A stretch of 64,000 nt of DNA from Sediminibacterium ginsengisoli (GCF_900167075.1 NZ_FUWH01000001.1:186001-250000), one strand, 5' to 3'; shown: positions 7,756 to 16,984, counted from the stretch's first letter. The notes: generated by a model not told the origin, from the letters alone. Program-made: numbers and translations.

Positions 7756-7871
7756 ATACAGGCAGTTGAAGGGTGAAGATAAGGAACCCGGTGGTAAAAT
7801 CACAGCGGTAGTTGCCTGAAATAAGGGTATTTGCCCCGCATTGCTTATTTTGCACGGGCTAAAAATCAGGC

Positions 7872-8927
7872 ATGGAAAAGAATATAGTGATAACCGGAGG
7901 AGCAGGCTTTATCGGCTCTCATGTGGTGCGGTTGTTCGTGAACAAATACCCGCAATACCGCATCATCAACCTCGATGCGCTTACGTATGCAGGTAACCTG
8001 GAGAATCTGAAAGATATTGAAACGAGTCCCAACTACGTATTTGAGAAAGCGAATATTCTCGAAGCGGAAGTGCTGGAAAATATTTTTAATAAGTATAATG
8101 TTACAGATGTGATCCACCTGGCAGCTGAATCGCATGTAGACAGGTCTATCGTATCGCCGCTGGACTTTGTATATACCAATGTGATCGGCACAGTGAACCT
8201 GCTGAATACAGCCCGGAAGAAATGGGCCGGCGAATTCGAAAAGCATCTCTTTTACCATATTTCAACCGATGAAGTATACGGAAGCCTCGGCGAAACCGGC
8301 CTGTTCACAGAGACAACTGCATATGACCCCAACTCTCCGTATTCTGCCAGTAAAGCCGCTTCCGACCATTTTGTAAGGGCGTACAGGGAAACATACCATA
8401 TGCAAACAGTTGTATCCAATTGCTCTAATAATTACGGCCCTTACCATTTTCCTGAAAAGCTGATCCCGCTCTTCATTCATAATATCATACAGGAAAAACC
8501 ACTGCCTGTTTACGGCGACGGAAATTACACGCGCGACTGGTTATTCGTAAAAGATCATGCCCTGGCTATCGATCAGGTATTCCACGAAGGAAAGGACGGC
8601 GAAACCTATAATATCGGCGGATTCAATGAATGGAAGAATATCGACCTCGTTAAACTGCTTTGCAAACAGATGGATGAAAAGTTAGGCCGTGAAGCAGGCC
8701 ATAGCGAAAAACTGATTACCTATGTTAAAGACAGGCCTGGTCACGACAGGCGTTACGCGATCGATGCTTCAAAGATCAACAGGGAACTTGGCTGGAAACC
8801 ATCTGTTACCTTTGAAGAAGGATTAAGTGAAACGATCGACTGGTACCTGGCCAACAAAGAATGGCTTGCTAACGTGACCAGCGGTAATTACCAGCATTAT
8901 TATCAATCCATGTATTCCAATCGCTGA
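7872..8927 (+). CDS. rfbB: dTDP-glucose 4,6-dehydratase
   Basis: 351-aa extended short-chain dehydrogenase that converts dTDP-glucose to dTDP-4-keto-6-deoxyglucose. Visible features: NAD-binding GGAGFIGSHVV near the N-terminus, HLAAESHVDRSI, the catalytic Thr region HISTDEVYGSL, the YSASKAASDH YxxxK pair, and the C-terminal KDRPGHDRRYAIDASK typical of RfbB. First gene of rfbBCA, with 2 bp to rfbC. The 116-bp gap to the divergent NagX-like gene must hold both promoters. Confidence 0.96.
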   Translation: MEKNIVITGGAGFIGSHVVRLFVNKYPQYRIINLDALTYAGNLENLKDIETSPNYVFEKANILEAEVLENIFNKYNVTDVIHLAAESHVDRSIVSPLDFVYTNVIGTVNLLNTARKKWAGEFEKHLFYHISTDEVYGSLGETGLFTETTAYDPNSPYSASKAASDHFVRAYRETYHMQTVVSNCSNNYGPYHFPEKLIPLFIHNIIQEKPLPVYGDGNYTRDWLFVKDHALAIDQVFHEGKDGETYNIGGFNEWKNIDLVKLLCKQMDEKLGREAGHSEKLITYVKDRPGHDRRYAIDASKINRELGWKPSVTFEEGLSETIDWYLANKEWLANVTSGNYQHYYQSMYSNR

Positions 8928-8929
8928 AA

Positions 8930-9487
8930 ATGAGGATAGAATCAACAAAGCTTAACGATTGTTATCTGATACATAATACCATTTTCCGGGATGAAAGAGG
9001 GTATTTCTTCGAAAGTTTCAATAAGCAGCGTTTTCTCAAAGAAACCGGGATAGAAATAGAATTTGTTCAGGACAATCAATCCAGCTCAGAACGTGGTGTG
9101 CTGAGAGGGCTCCATTTTCAGCATGGTTCCCATGCACAAAGCAAGCTGGTACGTGTGCTTCAGGGAGAGGTACTGGATATTGCCGTTGACCTGAGAAAAG
9201 ACTCATCAACGTATGGTCAGCATGTTGGTGTTGTTCTTTCCGGCGACAGCGAGACCCAGTTTTTTGTTCCGCGTGGGTTTGCACATGGATTTGTAGTACT
9301 GAGCCAGCGGGCAGTTTTCTTCTATAAATGTGACAATTACTACAATAAGGCTTCAGAGGGCGGGATTATTTATAATGATCCTGCGCTAAATATAGATTGG
9401 CAATTACCACCCGCAGAGTTACTACTCTCCGACAAGGATAAAGTACTGCCTACATTAAAGCAAATCGAAAACGATCTTAATTTTTAG
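8930..9487 (+). CDS. rfbC: dTDP-4-dehydrorhamnose 3,5-epimerase
   Basis: 185-aa cupin-fold epimerase of the dTDP-L-rhamnose pathway. FRDERGYFFESFN, FVQDNQSSS, RGVLRGLHFQ (containing the catalytic His) and PRGFAHGFVVLS are the standard family blocks in order. It is embedded between rfbB and rfbA with 2- and 3-bp gaps, so it is translated from one operon message. The product feeds rhamnose or another 6-deoxyhexose into cell-surface glycans. Confidence 0.95.
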   Translation: MRIESTKLNDCYLIHNTIFRDERGYFFESFNKQRFLKETGIEIEFVQDNQSSSERGVLRGLHFQHGSHAQSKLVRVLQGEVLDIAVDLRKDSSTYGQHVGVVLSGDSETQFFVPRGFAHGFVVLSQRAVFFYKCDNYYNKASEGGIIYNDPALNIDWQLPPAELLLSDKDKVLPTLKQIENDLNF

Positions 9488-9490
9488 TTT

Positions 9491-10348
9491 ATGAAAGGGA
9501 TCATTCTTGCAGGAGGTTCAGGAACGCGGTTATACCCGATCACAAAAGGGATCAGTAAACAGTTGATGCCCATTTATGATAAGCCGATGATCTATTATCC
9601 TTTATCGATTCTGATGCTGGCGGGAATCCGCGAGATACTGATCATTACCACCCCGGAAGACAGTTCTCAGTTCCAGCGTTTGCTGGGCGATGGTGTGTCG
9701 CTTGGATGTGCGTTCTCCTATGCCGTGCAGGAAACACCTAACGGGCTGGCGCAGGCATTTGTAATTGGAGAAAAGTTCATTGGTAAGGACAAAGTGGCGC
9801 TGATACTGGGCGATAATATTTTTTACGGCGCGGGATTGAGCAGTCTGGTACAATCATTCAATAATATCAACGGGGCGGCGGTATTCGCGTATGAGGTGGC
9901 CGATCCCGAAAGATATGGTGTGGTTGAATTTGACGAAAACTATAAAGCGGTATCCATAGAAGAAAAACCGGCCTCTCCGCGTTCGTCGTATGCAGTTCCC
10001 GGCCTTTACTTTTACGATAACGACGTAGTAGCTATTGCCAAAAGCATAGAACCTTCTGCAAGAGGTGAATATGAAATTACAACAGTGAACAATGAATACC
10101 TGCAACGCGGCACACTCCAGGTGGGTATCATGGGAAGAGGTACAGCCTGGCTCGATACCGGCACATTCGATTCCCTGAGTGATGCCTGTGAATTTGTAAG
10201 GGTAATTGAAAAAAGGCAAAGCCAGAAAATAGGCTGCATCGAAGAAGTTGCATACCGGATGGGCTATATCGACAGAACGCAACTGAATAAACTTGCCGAT
10301 ATCTATGCCAAAAGCGGGTATGGAGAGTACCTGCGCCGGATCAGGTAA
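9491..10348 (+). CDS. rfbA: Glucose-1-phosphate thymidylyltransferase
   Basis: 285 aa. The N-terminal [18 protein letters not shown] is the nucleotide-binding loop, followed by [17 protein letters not shown], and LGDNIFYG supplies the metal-binding Asp, all characteristic of RmlA/RfbA. It makes dTDP-glucose for rfbB. Last of the three rfb genes. The reductase rfbD needed to finish dTDP-L-rhamnose is not in the window, so it is encoded elsewhere or the pathway leads to another dTDP sugar. Confidence 0.96.
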   Translation: MKGIILAGGSGTRLYPITKGISKQLMPIYDKPMIYYPLSILMLAGIREILIITTPEDSSQFQRLLGDGVSLGCAFSYAVQETPNGLAQAFVIGEKFIGKDKVALILGDNIFYGAGLSSLVQSFNNINGAAVFAYEVADPERYGVVEFDENYKAVSIEEKPASPRSSYAVPGLYFYDNDVVAIAKSIEPSARGEYEITTVNNEYLQRGTLQVGIMGRGTAWLDTGTFDSLSDACEFVRVIEKRQSQKIGCIEEVAYRMGYIDRTQLNKLADIYAKSGYGEYLRRIR

Positions 10349-10421
10349 GCGTAAACCATGAAAATGTGTATTTTTTTTCCTGACGCTGAACAAAAGCGTA
10401 TGCAGCATTGTTATAACAGAC

Positions 10422-11294
10422 ATGGAAGCGTTCACCATTAAGGACCTGGAAAACCTTTCCGGGATCAAAGCCCATACGATCCGTATATGGGAGCAACGCT
10501 ATTCCCTGCTCAAACCTTCACGTACAGATACCAACATCCGTTACTATTCCAACGACGAGCTTAAAAAAGTCCTGAATATTTCTATCCTCAACCGTTACGG
10601 GTATAAGATCTCGGAGATCAACCGGATGAGCCTCGATGAAATGAATGAAAAGATCCGGGCACTGGCAGACACAGAGGCAAGACTGGAACTGACGCTGAAT
10701 AAGCTGGTGGCAGCAATGATAGACATGGATATGGAGCTTTTTGAAACCTTGATTGACCAGTATACAGCGCAGCAGGGAATAGCCGGCGCGATACAGATGC
10801 TGGTTTTCCCGTTTCTCGAAAAGATCGGCATTCTATGGCAGACCAATCACATCACTCCCGCGCAGGAACATATGGTCAGCAACATCATCAGGCAGAAACT
10901 GATAGCCGGGATCGACCGCTCTCCGAAGCCACAAACAAAACACAAGACCATAATTTTATTCCTGCCGCCGGATCAATACCACGAACTCGGACTCCTGTTC
11001 ATGCAATTCCTCTTAAAGCAGGAAGGGCATGAAGTGCTGTACCTGGGCTGCGATACACCTGTTAAAGAGCTGGAATATGTAGCCAGGCTCAAAAAACCGG
11101 ATTTCATATACTGCCACCTTACTTCTGTAGCCCAGAATTTCCAGCTGGGAAAATGGCTGACCCAGCTGGGCCAGCAGCTTGCGAACTTCCCGGTTGTTTT
11201 TTCCGGTCCGGCGCTGAATGCCTGGCGGAATAAACTACCCGCCCAAATGCAGCTGAAATCGTCCTTCCAGGAGGTCATCGAAGCCTTCAAATAA
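10422..11294 (+). CDS. CarH-like MerR regulator with cobalamin-binding photoreceptor domain
   Basis: 290 aa in the CarA/CarH layout. Residues 3-70 are a MerR winged helix (IKDLENLSGIKAHTIRIWEQRY). Residues ~90-165 form a helical bundle with Trp139, nine residues, then Glu149-His150, the Wx9EH cap that shields adenosylcobalamin in CarH. Residues ~175-290 are a B12-binding Rossmann domain with His187 in YHELG as the likely lower ligand (consensus DxHxxG; the first Asp is not at the usual place) and YLGCD. Known CarH proteins bind DNA in the dark as tetramers and release it in light. Position upstream of the ECF sigma and crt genes supports light control of carotenoid synthesis. Confidence 0.85.
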   Translation: MEAFTIKDLENLSGIKAHTIRIWEQRYSLLKPSRTDTNIRYYSNDELKKVLNISILNRYGYKISEINRMSLDEMNEKIRALADTEARLELTLNKLVAAMIDMDMELFETLIDQYTAQQGIAGAIQMLVFPFLEKIGILWQTNHITPAQEHMVSNIIRQKLIAGIDRSPKPQTKHKTIILFLPPDQYHELGLLFMQFLLKQEGHEVLYLGCDTPVKELEYVARLKKPDFIYCHLTSVAQNFQLGKWLTQLGQQLANFPVVFSGPALNAWRNKLPAQMQLKSSFQEVIEAFK

Positions 11295-11352
11295 TATCCC
11301 GTTTCCAGCTATCAAATTAAAAATGACGCAAAATCATCCTATGTTTTATTTT

Positions 11353-11387
11353 TTTGTTTAATTTTATGATATCAAAAGTTAAACAAA
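11353..11387 (+). promoter_or_regulatory. Long dyad upstream of the carotenoid sigma-factor gene; candidate CarH operator
   Basis: TTTGTTTAA at 11353-11361 is repeated as its exact reverse complement TTAAACAAA at 11379-11387. Inside the dyad, TTTT and AAAA add further pairing around a central GATATC. The dyad ends at the ATG at 11387. It lies in the 92-bp gap between the CarH-like gene and the sigma gene, where a repressor of the crt operon would be expected to bind. Binding by the CarH-like protein is inferred from position. Confidence 0.45.
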
Positions 11388-11884
11388 TGTCATCGCAGGA
11401 ATTTGATCAGCTGATAAAGAACGACACTGACTTTCTGAAGCCGTTTGCCATAACGCTTACGCATGATCCGGAAAAAGCCAGTGATCTTTTCCAGGAAACC
11501 CTGTACCGTGCTCTGGTGAACAGGGAGAAGTACCAGGCGGGAACCAATATCAGGGCCTGGCTGTATACAATCATGCGCAATATTTTCATCAATGATTACC
11601 GGCGCAGGGAAAAGCAGCGTTCTGTACTGGATTCGGTTTCATCGGGTTTTGCATCGGCTTCCGAATCAACAACACTCAACGACGGTATCAGCACCCTGCA
11701 GGTTAAGGAGATCCGTGCCGCGATACACCGGCTTCCGGGCATTTTCAGGAACCCGTTCCTGATGTATATGGACGGATACCGCTACCATGAAATAGCTGGC
11801 ATGCTCTGCGAACCGCTCGGGACCGTTAAAAGCAGGATCCATTTCGCACGTAAACAGCTGAAAGATCAATTATCCAGGTATTAA
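11387..11884 (+). CDS. ECF RNA polymerase sigma factor of the carotenoid cluster
   Basis: About 165 aa from ATG 11387 (MSSQEFDQL). In-frame TTG 11354 and ATG 11366 lie inside the upstream dyad and are less likely starts. Region 2 is visible as DPEKASDLFQETLYRAL and TNIRAWLYTIMRNIFINDYRR. Region 4 is GYRYHEIAGMLCEPLGTVKSRIHFARKQL, a helix-turn-helix. There is no adjacent anti-sigma gene. It lies between the CarH-like gene and crtI with a 10-bp gap to crtI, so it is probably co-transcribed with the pigment genes and feeds forward on them. Its target promoters are unknown. Confidence 0.85.
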   Translation: MSSQEFDQLIKNDTDFLKPFAITLTHDPEKASDLFQETLYRALVNREKYQAGTNIRAWLYTIMRNIFINDYRRREKQRSVLDSVSSGFASASESTTLNDGISTLQVKEIRAAIHRLPGIFRNPFLMYMDGYRYHEIAGMLCEPLGTVKSRIHFARKQLKDQLSRY

Positions 11885-11894
11885 ACATCAGCCC

Positions 11895-13391
11895 TTGAAA
11901 AAGCACGTTATTGTTATCGGCAGTGGTTTCGCAGGCTTGTCTGCCGCCTCTTTTATGGCCCGCGCCGGTTGGCGTGTAACGGTGCTTGAGAAAAATGCCT
12001 CCCCGGGTGGCAGGGCAAGACAGCTGACTGCATGCGGGTTTACTTTCGATATGGGGCCTAGCTGGTACTGGATGCCGGACGTGTTTGAGCGATATTTTAA
12101 ACAGTTCGGCAAAACCGTGCCCGACTATTACAAACTTCAGCGGCTTGATCCATCCTATCGTGTTTATCATCAGGACGGGCCTGTTGATATTCCCGCAGAT
12201 TACGCGGCGCTGAAAGCCGTATTTGAAACCATCGAACCCGGAAGCGGCAAACAGCTCGATCTGTTTTTAAAGGAAGCGGAATATAAATACCGGATCGGTA
12301 TGGGTAAACTGGTGTACATGCCGGGATTGTCCGTAACCGAACTTTTCGACGGTGAATTAATGAAAGGAGTATTGAAGCTGGATGTATTCCGCAATATGCA
12401 GTCGCATACAGCCAAATATTTTAAACATCCTTTGTTGCGTCAGCTGATAGAATTCCCGGTATTGTTCCTGGGTGCTTTGCCCCGCCAGATCCCTGCTTTA
12501 TACAGCCTTATGAACCATGCCGACATCGTAGGCGGAACCTGGTACCCGGAAGGCGGCATGTATTCAATTGTGCAGGCCATGTACCGGCTGGCGCTCGAAC
12601 TTGGTGTTACCTTCCATTTTGAACAGCCGGTAGAAAAAATGGTTGTTCAGAACGGGATCGTAAAACAGGTGCATACTACAGCTGCCGATGGAACGAAAAG
12701 GGTATATGAAGCAGATGCGGTGATCGGCAGCGCAGATTATCACCACATAGAGACCAGCCTGCTGCCCGAAGATATGCGCAGTTACTCCGCGGCTTACTGG
12801 AATAAAAGGGTGATGGCGCCTGGTAGTCTCATTTATTACGTGGGGCTGAATAAAAAGCTGTCCGGCATCACACATCATTCCCTTTTCTTCGATACGTCGT
12901 TCGATACACATGCCGGCGAATTGTATACAAACCCGGCATGGCCTTCCGACCCTTTGTTTTATGCCTGTGCAGCTTCGGTTACAGACCGGCACGCTGCACC
13001 GGAGGGGCATGAGAACCTGTTCCTGCTTGTGCCGGCAGCTGCCGGACTCACAGGCGATGATGAAACATTGCGTGAACACTATTTCGGCCGATTGATCTCC
13101 CGCATGGAAAAACATACCGGACAATCCATCGGGGATGCCGTTGTTTATAAAAGCTCATTTGCACACAGTGATTTCAGCAGCGAATACAATGCATTCAAGG
13201 GGAATGCATACGGGCTTGCCAATACATTATTGCAGACATCCTTGCTGAAACCATCCTGCAGGAGCCGTAAACTGAACAATCTTTTTTATGCCGGGCAGCT
13301 GACAGTGCCTGGTCCTGGTGTGCCGCCCAGCCTGATCAGCGGAGAAATTGCGGCGCGTGAACTCATCAAAACATACCCACAAACATCATAA
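11895..13391 (+). CDS. crtI: Phytoene desaturase CrtI
   Basis: 498-aa FAD-dependent desaturase expected to convert phytoene to lycopene at the membrane. The N-terminal VIVIGSGFAGLSAASFMARAG with VLEKNASPGGRAR is the dinucleotide-binding fold, MGPSWYWMPDVFE is typical of Bacteroidota CrtI, and FYAGQLTVPGPGVPPSLISG is the C-terminal FAD-contact motif. The start is a TTG at 11895: the next ATG falls after the GxGxxG motif, so TTG is required. First crt enzyme, 10 bp after the sigma gene and 17 bp before crtB. Confidence 0.93.
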   Translation: MKKHVIVIGSGFAGLSAASFMARAGWRVTVLEKNASPGGRARQLTACGFTFDMGPSWYWMPDVFERYFKQFGKTVPDYYKLQRLDPSYRVYHQDGPVDIPADYAALKAVFETIEPGSGKQLDLFLKEAEYKYRIGMGKLVYMPGLSVTELFDGELMKGVLKLDVFRNMQSHTAKYFKHPLLRQLIEFPVLFLGALPRQIPALYSLMNHADIVGGTWYPEGGMYSIVQAMYRLALELGVTFHFEQPVEKMVVQNGIVKQVHTTAADGTKRVYEADAVIGSADYHHIETSLLPEDMRSYSAAYWNKRVMAPGSLIYYVGLNKKLSGITHHSLFFDTSFDTHAGELYTNPAWPSDPLFYACAASVTDRHAAPEGHENLFLLVPAAAGLTGDDETLREHYFGRLISRMEKHTGQSIGDAVVYKSSFAHSDFSSEYNAFKGNAYGLANTLLQTSLLKPSCRSRKLNNLFYAGQLTVPGPGVPPSLISGEIAARELIKTYPQTS

Positions 13392-13408
13392 AACATAAAC
13401 CGTTTCAC

Positions 13409-14245
13409 ATGATAAGCCTGTTCCATGATATAAGCCAGCGTTGCAGTGAGATCGTTACAGACCGCTACAGTACGAGCTTTTCAGCTGCCATCAGGTTGCT
13501 GCATAAAGACATGCGGGGTCCTATAAGAAATATTTACGGCTTTGTAAGATTGGCTGATGAGATCGTAGACAGTTTTCATGATTACGATAAATCGTCATTG
13601 CTGAATGAGTTTCGCCAGGCAACTTATGATGCAATTGAAAAGAAGATCAGCCTTAACCCGATCCTTCACAGCTTCCAGCTTACATTCCACGCATATAACA
13701 TGAATATTAAACTGGTGGAAGCTTTCCTGCACAGCATGGAAATGGACCTGGTGCGTCGTGATTATAACCGGGCCGGTTATGAAGAATATATTTATGGCAG
13801 CGCGGAAGTAGTAGGACTGATGTGTCTTTATGTTTTCTGTAATGGCGACGAGGTTGTCTACAACTCGCTGACCCCCTATGCAAGAAGCCTGGGCGCCTCT
13901 TTCCAGAAAGTAAATTTCCTGCGCGATATCAGGGCTGATTACGAGGGCCTGGACAGGATCTATTTTCCCGGCTGCGATTTCAGGAATTTCACAGAAAAGG
14001 AAAAAGCTGAAATTGAGAAGGATATTGAAAAAGATTTTAAGGAAGCTTACCAGGGGATCCGCAGGCTGCCCGTGCGGGCAAGGTTTGGCGTATATGTTGC
14101 ATACCGGTATTATTACCTTTTATTCAGTAAGATCAAAAAGGCCAGGGCCAGCCAGATCATGGAACAAAGATTCCGGGTGCCGGATTACCGTAAGGCACTG
14201 ATCTGGGTGCAGGCCGGCCTGGAGATGCGTTTGAATATGATCTGA
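13409..14245 (+). CDS. crtB: Phytoene synthase CrtB
   Basis: 278-aa squalene/phytoene synthase family enzyme that joins two geranylgeranyl diphosphates. The first aspartate-rich region is RLADEIVDSFHDYD and the second is NFLRDIRADYEGLDRIYFP. YSTSFSAAIRLL at the N-terminus and GSAEVVGLMCLYVF are conserved family blocks. It follows crtI in the order crtI-crtB common in Bacteroidota. No geranylgeranyl diphosphate synthase lies in the window, so the substrate is supplied from another locus. Confidence 0.94.
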   Translation: MISLFHDISQRCSEIVTDRYSTSFSAAIRLLHKDMRGPIRNIYGFVRLADEIVDSFHDYDKSSLLNEFRQATYDAIEKKISLNPILHSFQLTFHAYNMNIKLVEAFLHSMEMDLVRRDYNRAGYEEYIYGSAEVVGLMCLYVFCNGDEVVYNSLTPYARSLGASFQKVNFLRDIRADYEGLDRIYFPGCDFRNFTEKEKAEIEKDIEKDFKEAYQGIRRLPVRARFGVYVAYRYYYLLFSKIKKARASQIMEQRFRVPDYRKALIWVQAGLEMRLNMI

Positions 14246-14274
14246 CAATTAACATACAAGATTTACTTTTAGAT

Positions 14275-14808
14275 ATGGAACATGTGATCCTTGTTGATGA
14301 ATCTGACCTCGAAACAGGTGTTGCTGAAAAAATAGCAGCTCACCGTGACGGTCTGCTGCACAGGGCATTCAGCGTTTTTATTTTTAACAGTGACGGCGAG
14401 CTGTTATTGCAACAGCGTGCAAAGGACAAATATCATAGTGGCGGATTATGGACAAACACCTGCTGCAGTCATCCACGCCCGGCTGAAGATATCGCTGCCG
14501 CTGCAGAGCGGAGGCTGCAGGAGGAAATGGGTTTTACAGTACCGCTGGAGAAAGCACTTGATTTTATATATAAAGCCCCGCTGGCCAATGGCCTTACCGA
14601 GTATGAATACGATCATGTTTTCATCGGTTATTATGATGGCGAGATCATGCCGGATATCTCCGAGGTAATGGACCATGATTTTCTGTCTTTCGAAATGCTC
14701 GATGTGCTCATGAAAAAAGAGCCTTCTTCCTTTACCGCATGGTTTCATATAGCGCTCCCGCTTGTACGAAGCTGGCTGGAGCGCCGGAACGAACAAATGA
14801 CAGCCTGA
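14275..14808 (+). CDS. idi: Isopentenyl-diphosphate delta-isomerase, type I
   Basis: 177-aa Nudix-fold isomerase interconverting IPP and DMAPP to balance precursor supply. LHRAFSVFIFNSDGELLLQQRAKDKYH, then WTNTCCSHPRP (catalytic Cys in TNTCCSHP), RRLQEEMGF (Nudix-like helix) and EYEYDHVFIGYYDG are the family signatures. Embedding idi in the pigment operon indicates flux boosting when carotenoids are induced. Its TGA overlaps the next start codon (TGATG at 14806-14810), so translation of crtD is probably coupled. Confidence 0.95.
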   Translation: MEHVILVDESDLETGVAEKIAAHRDGLLHRAFSVFIFNSDGELLLQQRAKDKYHSGGLWTNTCCSHPRPAEDIAAAAERRLQEEMGFTVPLEKALDFIYKAPLANGLTEYEYDHVFIGYYDGEIMPDISEVMDHDFLSFEMLDVLMKKEPSSFTAWFHIALPLVRSWLERRNEQMTA

Positions 14809-16301
14809 TGAAACAAGAAAAAACGGCCATTGTTATAGGAGCCGGCGTTGCCAGTCTTGCCGCAGCGATCAGGCTGGCTGTTGAAGGCTATGAAGTAGAT
14901 GTTTTTGAAAAAAATGAGGTTCCAGGTGGTAAGTTGGGACTGCTCATAAGAGGCGGTTATCGTTTCGATACCGGGCCAAGCCTTTTTACAGAGCCCGCTA
15001 ATATCGCAGCGCTGTTCAGCCTGGCGGGAGAATCGATGGAAGATCACCTGCCATACGAGCCCGTAACTGTATCCTGTACTTATTTTTATGAGGACGGCGG
15101 CGTACTCCAGGCGCACCGTGATCCTGTTTTATTTGCGGCTACCCTGGCGGAGCAACACCAGGAAAACCCTGCAGTTGTTGAAACCTATCTGAGGCAGGCA
15201 GGTAATATGTACGACCGGATCGGAAAATTATTTACGGAACATTCATTGCATCAAAGAAACAGTTTTAGTATGCGTTCGGTGATCCGCGCATTGAAGACCA
15301 CAAGACCGGCGCATCTCTTCGGTACGCTCCACCAGCTGAACCGGAAAACCTTCCGCAATGAAAAAACGGTACAGCTCTTCAACAGGTATGCAACCTATAA
15401 CGGCAGTGATCCGTACAGCGCTCCGGGTATGCTGAAACTGATCTCGCACCTCGAACATAATGAGGGTATTTATTATCCCGCAGGTGGTATGATCAGTATC
15501 GTAAATGCTTTATACCAGCTGGCGCTGCGGAAACAGGTCCGTTTTCATTTCAATACACCCGTTCAGCGGATCATAACGCATGAAGGTTATGTTACCGGTG
15601 TTGTGGCCGGACACAGGAATCACTATACCGGGAATGTGATCAGCAATATGGATGTGTTTTTTACTTACAAGCACCTGTTGGGTCATGATTATAAAGCCGC
15701 GCGTTTATTGCGCCGCCAGAGAAGCAGCAGCGCCGCTATTTTTTACTGGGGCATACGGCACGAATTCCCGCAGTTTGGCTTGCATAATGTTTTGTTCAGC
15801 GGGAATTATAAAGCCGAGTTCAACTGTATTTTCAAACAGGCGCGTGTTTACGAAGATCCAACTATATACATCAACATCACTTCCAAACAGGAGGCCGGGA
15901 TACATGCGCCGCATGGTTGTGAGAACTGGTTTGTGATGATCAATGTGCCGTCAGTTACAGGCGGCGACCGTGAAGCGTTCAGGAAGCATTGCAGGCAGCT
16001 TGTCATTACCAAACTGAACCGGATGCTGCAAACAGATATAGAACCCCTGATCGAAACAGAAGACTTTCTCGATCCGGATGGAATTCAGGATAATACCATG
16101 TCTTACAAAGGCGCTTTATATGGCAGCAGTTCCAATTCGGCAATGTCTGCTTTTCTGCGTCACCCTAACTTCAGCAAAGAACTGGCAGGATTGTATTTTA
16201 CAGGGGGTAGTGTACATCCGGGCGGTGGAATACCTTTGTGTTTAAAAAGCGCAGCTATCGTAAGCGGACTCATTACAAAAGCTGAACACAAAAAGCACTG
16301 A
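14808..16301 (+). CDS. crtD: CrtD-like carotenoid 3,4-desaturase (second CrtI-family enzyme)
   Basis: 497 aa from ATG 14808, which overlaps the idi stop. The frame is open 23 codons further upstream, but that part lies inside idi. AIVIGAGVASLAAAIRLA and VFEKNEVPGGKLG form the FAD site, and the C-terminal GLYFTGGSVHPGGGIPLCLKSA block is typical of the CrtI/CrtD superfamily. With cruF next door the best role is 3,4-desaturation of the 1-hydroxylated psi end group, as in saproxanthin and myxol synthesis. A second phytoene or neurosporene desaturase is the alternative, since the paralogues are hard to separate by eye. cruF follows after 4 bp. Confidence 0.8.
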   Translation: MKQEKTAIVIGAGVASLAAAIRLAVEGYEVDVFEKNEVPGGKLGLLIRGGYRFDTGPSLFTEPANIAALFSLAGESMEDHLPYEPVTVSCTYFYEDGGVLQAHRDPVLFAATLAEQHQENPAVVETYLRQAGNMYDRIGKLFTEHSLHQRNSFSMRSVIRALKTTRPAHLFGTLHQLNRKTFRNEKTVQLFNRYATYNGSDPYSAPGMLKLISHLEHNEGIYYPAGGMISIVNALYQLALRKQVRFHFNTPVQRIITHEGYVTGVVAGHRNHYTGNVISNMDVFFTYKHLLGHDYKAARLLRRQRSSSAAIFYWGIRHEFPQFGLHNVLFSGNYKAEFNCIFKQARVYEDPTIYINITSKQEAGIHAPHGCENWFVMINVPSVTGGDREAFRKHCRQLVITKLNRMLQTDIEPLIETEDFLDPDGIQDNTMSYKGALYGSSSNSAMSAFLRHPNFSKELAGLYFTGGSVHPGGGIPLCLKSAAIVSGLITKAEHKKH

Positions 16302-16305
16302 GAGA

Positions 16306-16983
16306 ATGCAGGTAAACAAATTACATATTTCAACAACTGTTGCACTGCTGTTTCATGTATGCGGCGCTGTTGGTATTGTATGTACACCTTACCGCGACTG
16401 GTTTATACAACACACACCATTGAATCTGTTACTGATGGCATTACTGCTGGTCTGGAACCAGCAGGATAAAAATCCGCGTTTCTTCCTGTTTTTATTCATT
16501 GCTTTTGCAACAGGCATGCTTACGGAAATTGCGGGAGTACAATCAGGGCTGCTTTTCGGTACTTACAGTTACGGAACAGTAATGGGTGCGCGAATTGGCG
16601 GAGTACCCTGGCTCATAGGGCTGAACTGGGCAGTGATCATGATCTGCACCGGTTCTGTTATGGCAATGCTGCTGGAACAGGTAGCAATAAAAGATCCCGG
16701 ACGCGCAATGCCGGCAAGGCTGCAACAATTTTCGCTGGTGCTGGATGCGGCGATACTGGCGGTTGTATTCGACTGGATCATGGAACCCGCAGCTGTAAAG
16801 CTCGGGTTCTGGCAATGGGAGAACGGTGTTATCCCGGTTTATAATTATGTATGCTGGTTTGCGATCAGCCTGTTGCTGCTGTTCATTTTCAGCAGGATGC
16901 GGTTCCGTAAGGAAAACAGGTTTGCGGCCCACCTGCTCATCATACAGGCATTATTCTTTTTAATCATCAGAACGTTCATGTGA
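16306..16983 (+). CDS. cruF: CruF-like carotenoid 1',2'-hydratase
   Basis: 225-aa membrane protein with about seven hydrophobic helices (DUF422). FATGMLTEIAGVQSGLLFGTYSYG, then GGVPWLIGLNWAV, and VFDWIMEPAAVKLGFW are the conserved blocks of the CruF/carotenoid biosynthesis protein family. CruF adds water to the psi end of an acyclic or monocyclic carotene to give a 1'-hydroxyl. It lies between crtD and crtZ with 4- and 1-bp gaps. Together with CrtD it points to a monocyclic product with a hydroxylated linear end. Confidence 0.85.
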   Translation: MQVNKLHISTTVALLFHVCGAVGIVCTPYRDWFIQHTPLNLLLMALLLVWNQQDKNPRFFLFLFIAFATGMLTEIAGVQSGLLFGTYSYGTVMGARIGGVPWLIGLNWAVIMICTGSVMAMLLEQVAIKDPGRAMPARLQQFSLVLDAAILAVVFDWIMEPAAVKLGFWQWENGVIPVYNYVCWFAISLLLLFIFSRMRFRKENRFAAHLLIIQALFFLIIRTFM

Positions 16984-16984
16984 T

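Noticed and set aside
10383..10399. ACGCT-N7-AGCGT inverted repeat upstream of the CarH-like gene
   Set aside because: Five-base arms are expected by chance at this density. It was noted as a possible autoregulatory site but is not strong enough to list.
10359..10442. A 27-codon frame (MKMCIFFPDAEQ...) in the leader of the CarH-like gene
   Set aside because: It overlaps the CarH-like start in another frame, contains a T8 run and has no protein-like pattern; a leader peptide cannot be supported.
12246..12260. QLDLF in CrtI, a perfect clamp-binding consensus by sequence
   Set aside because: It lies in the middle of a predicted helix of a membrane carotenoid enzyme, so it is chance. It shows that QxxLF alone is weak evidence; the umu-locus cases rest on terminal position, clustering and the homologous UmuC site.
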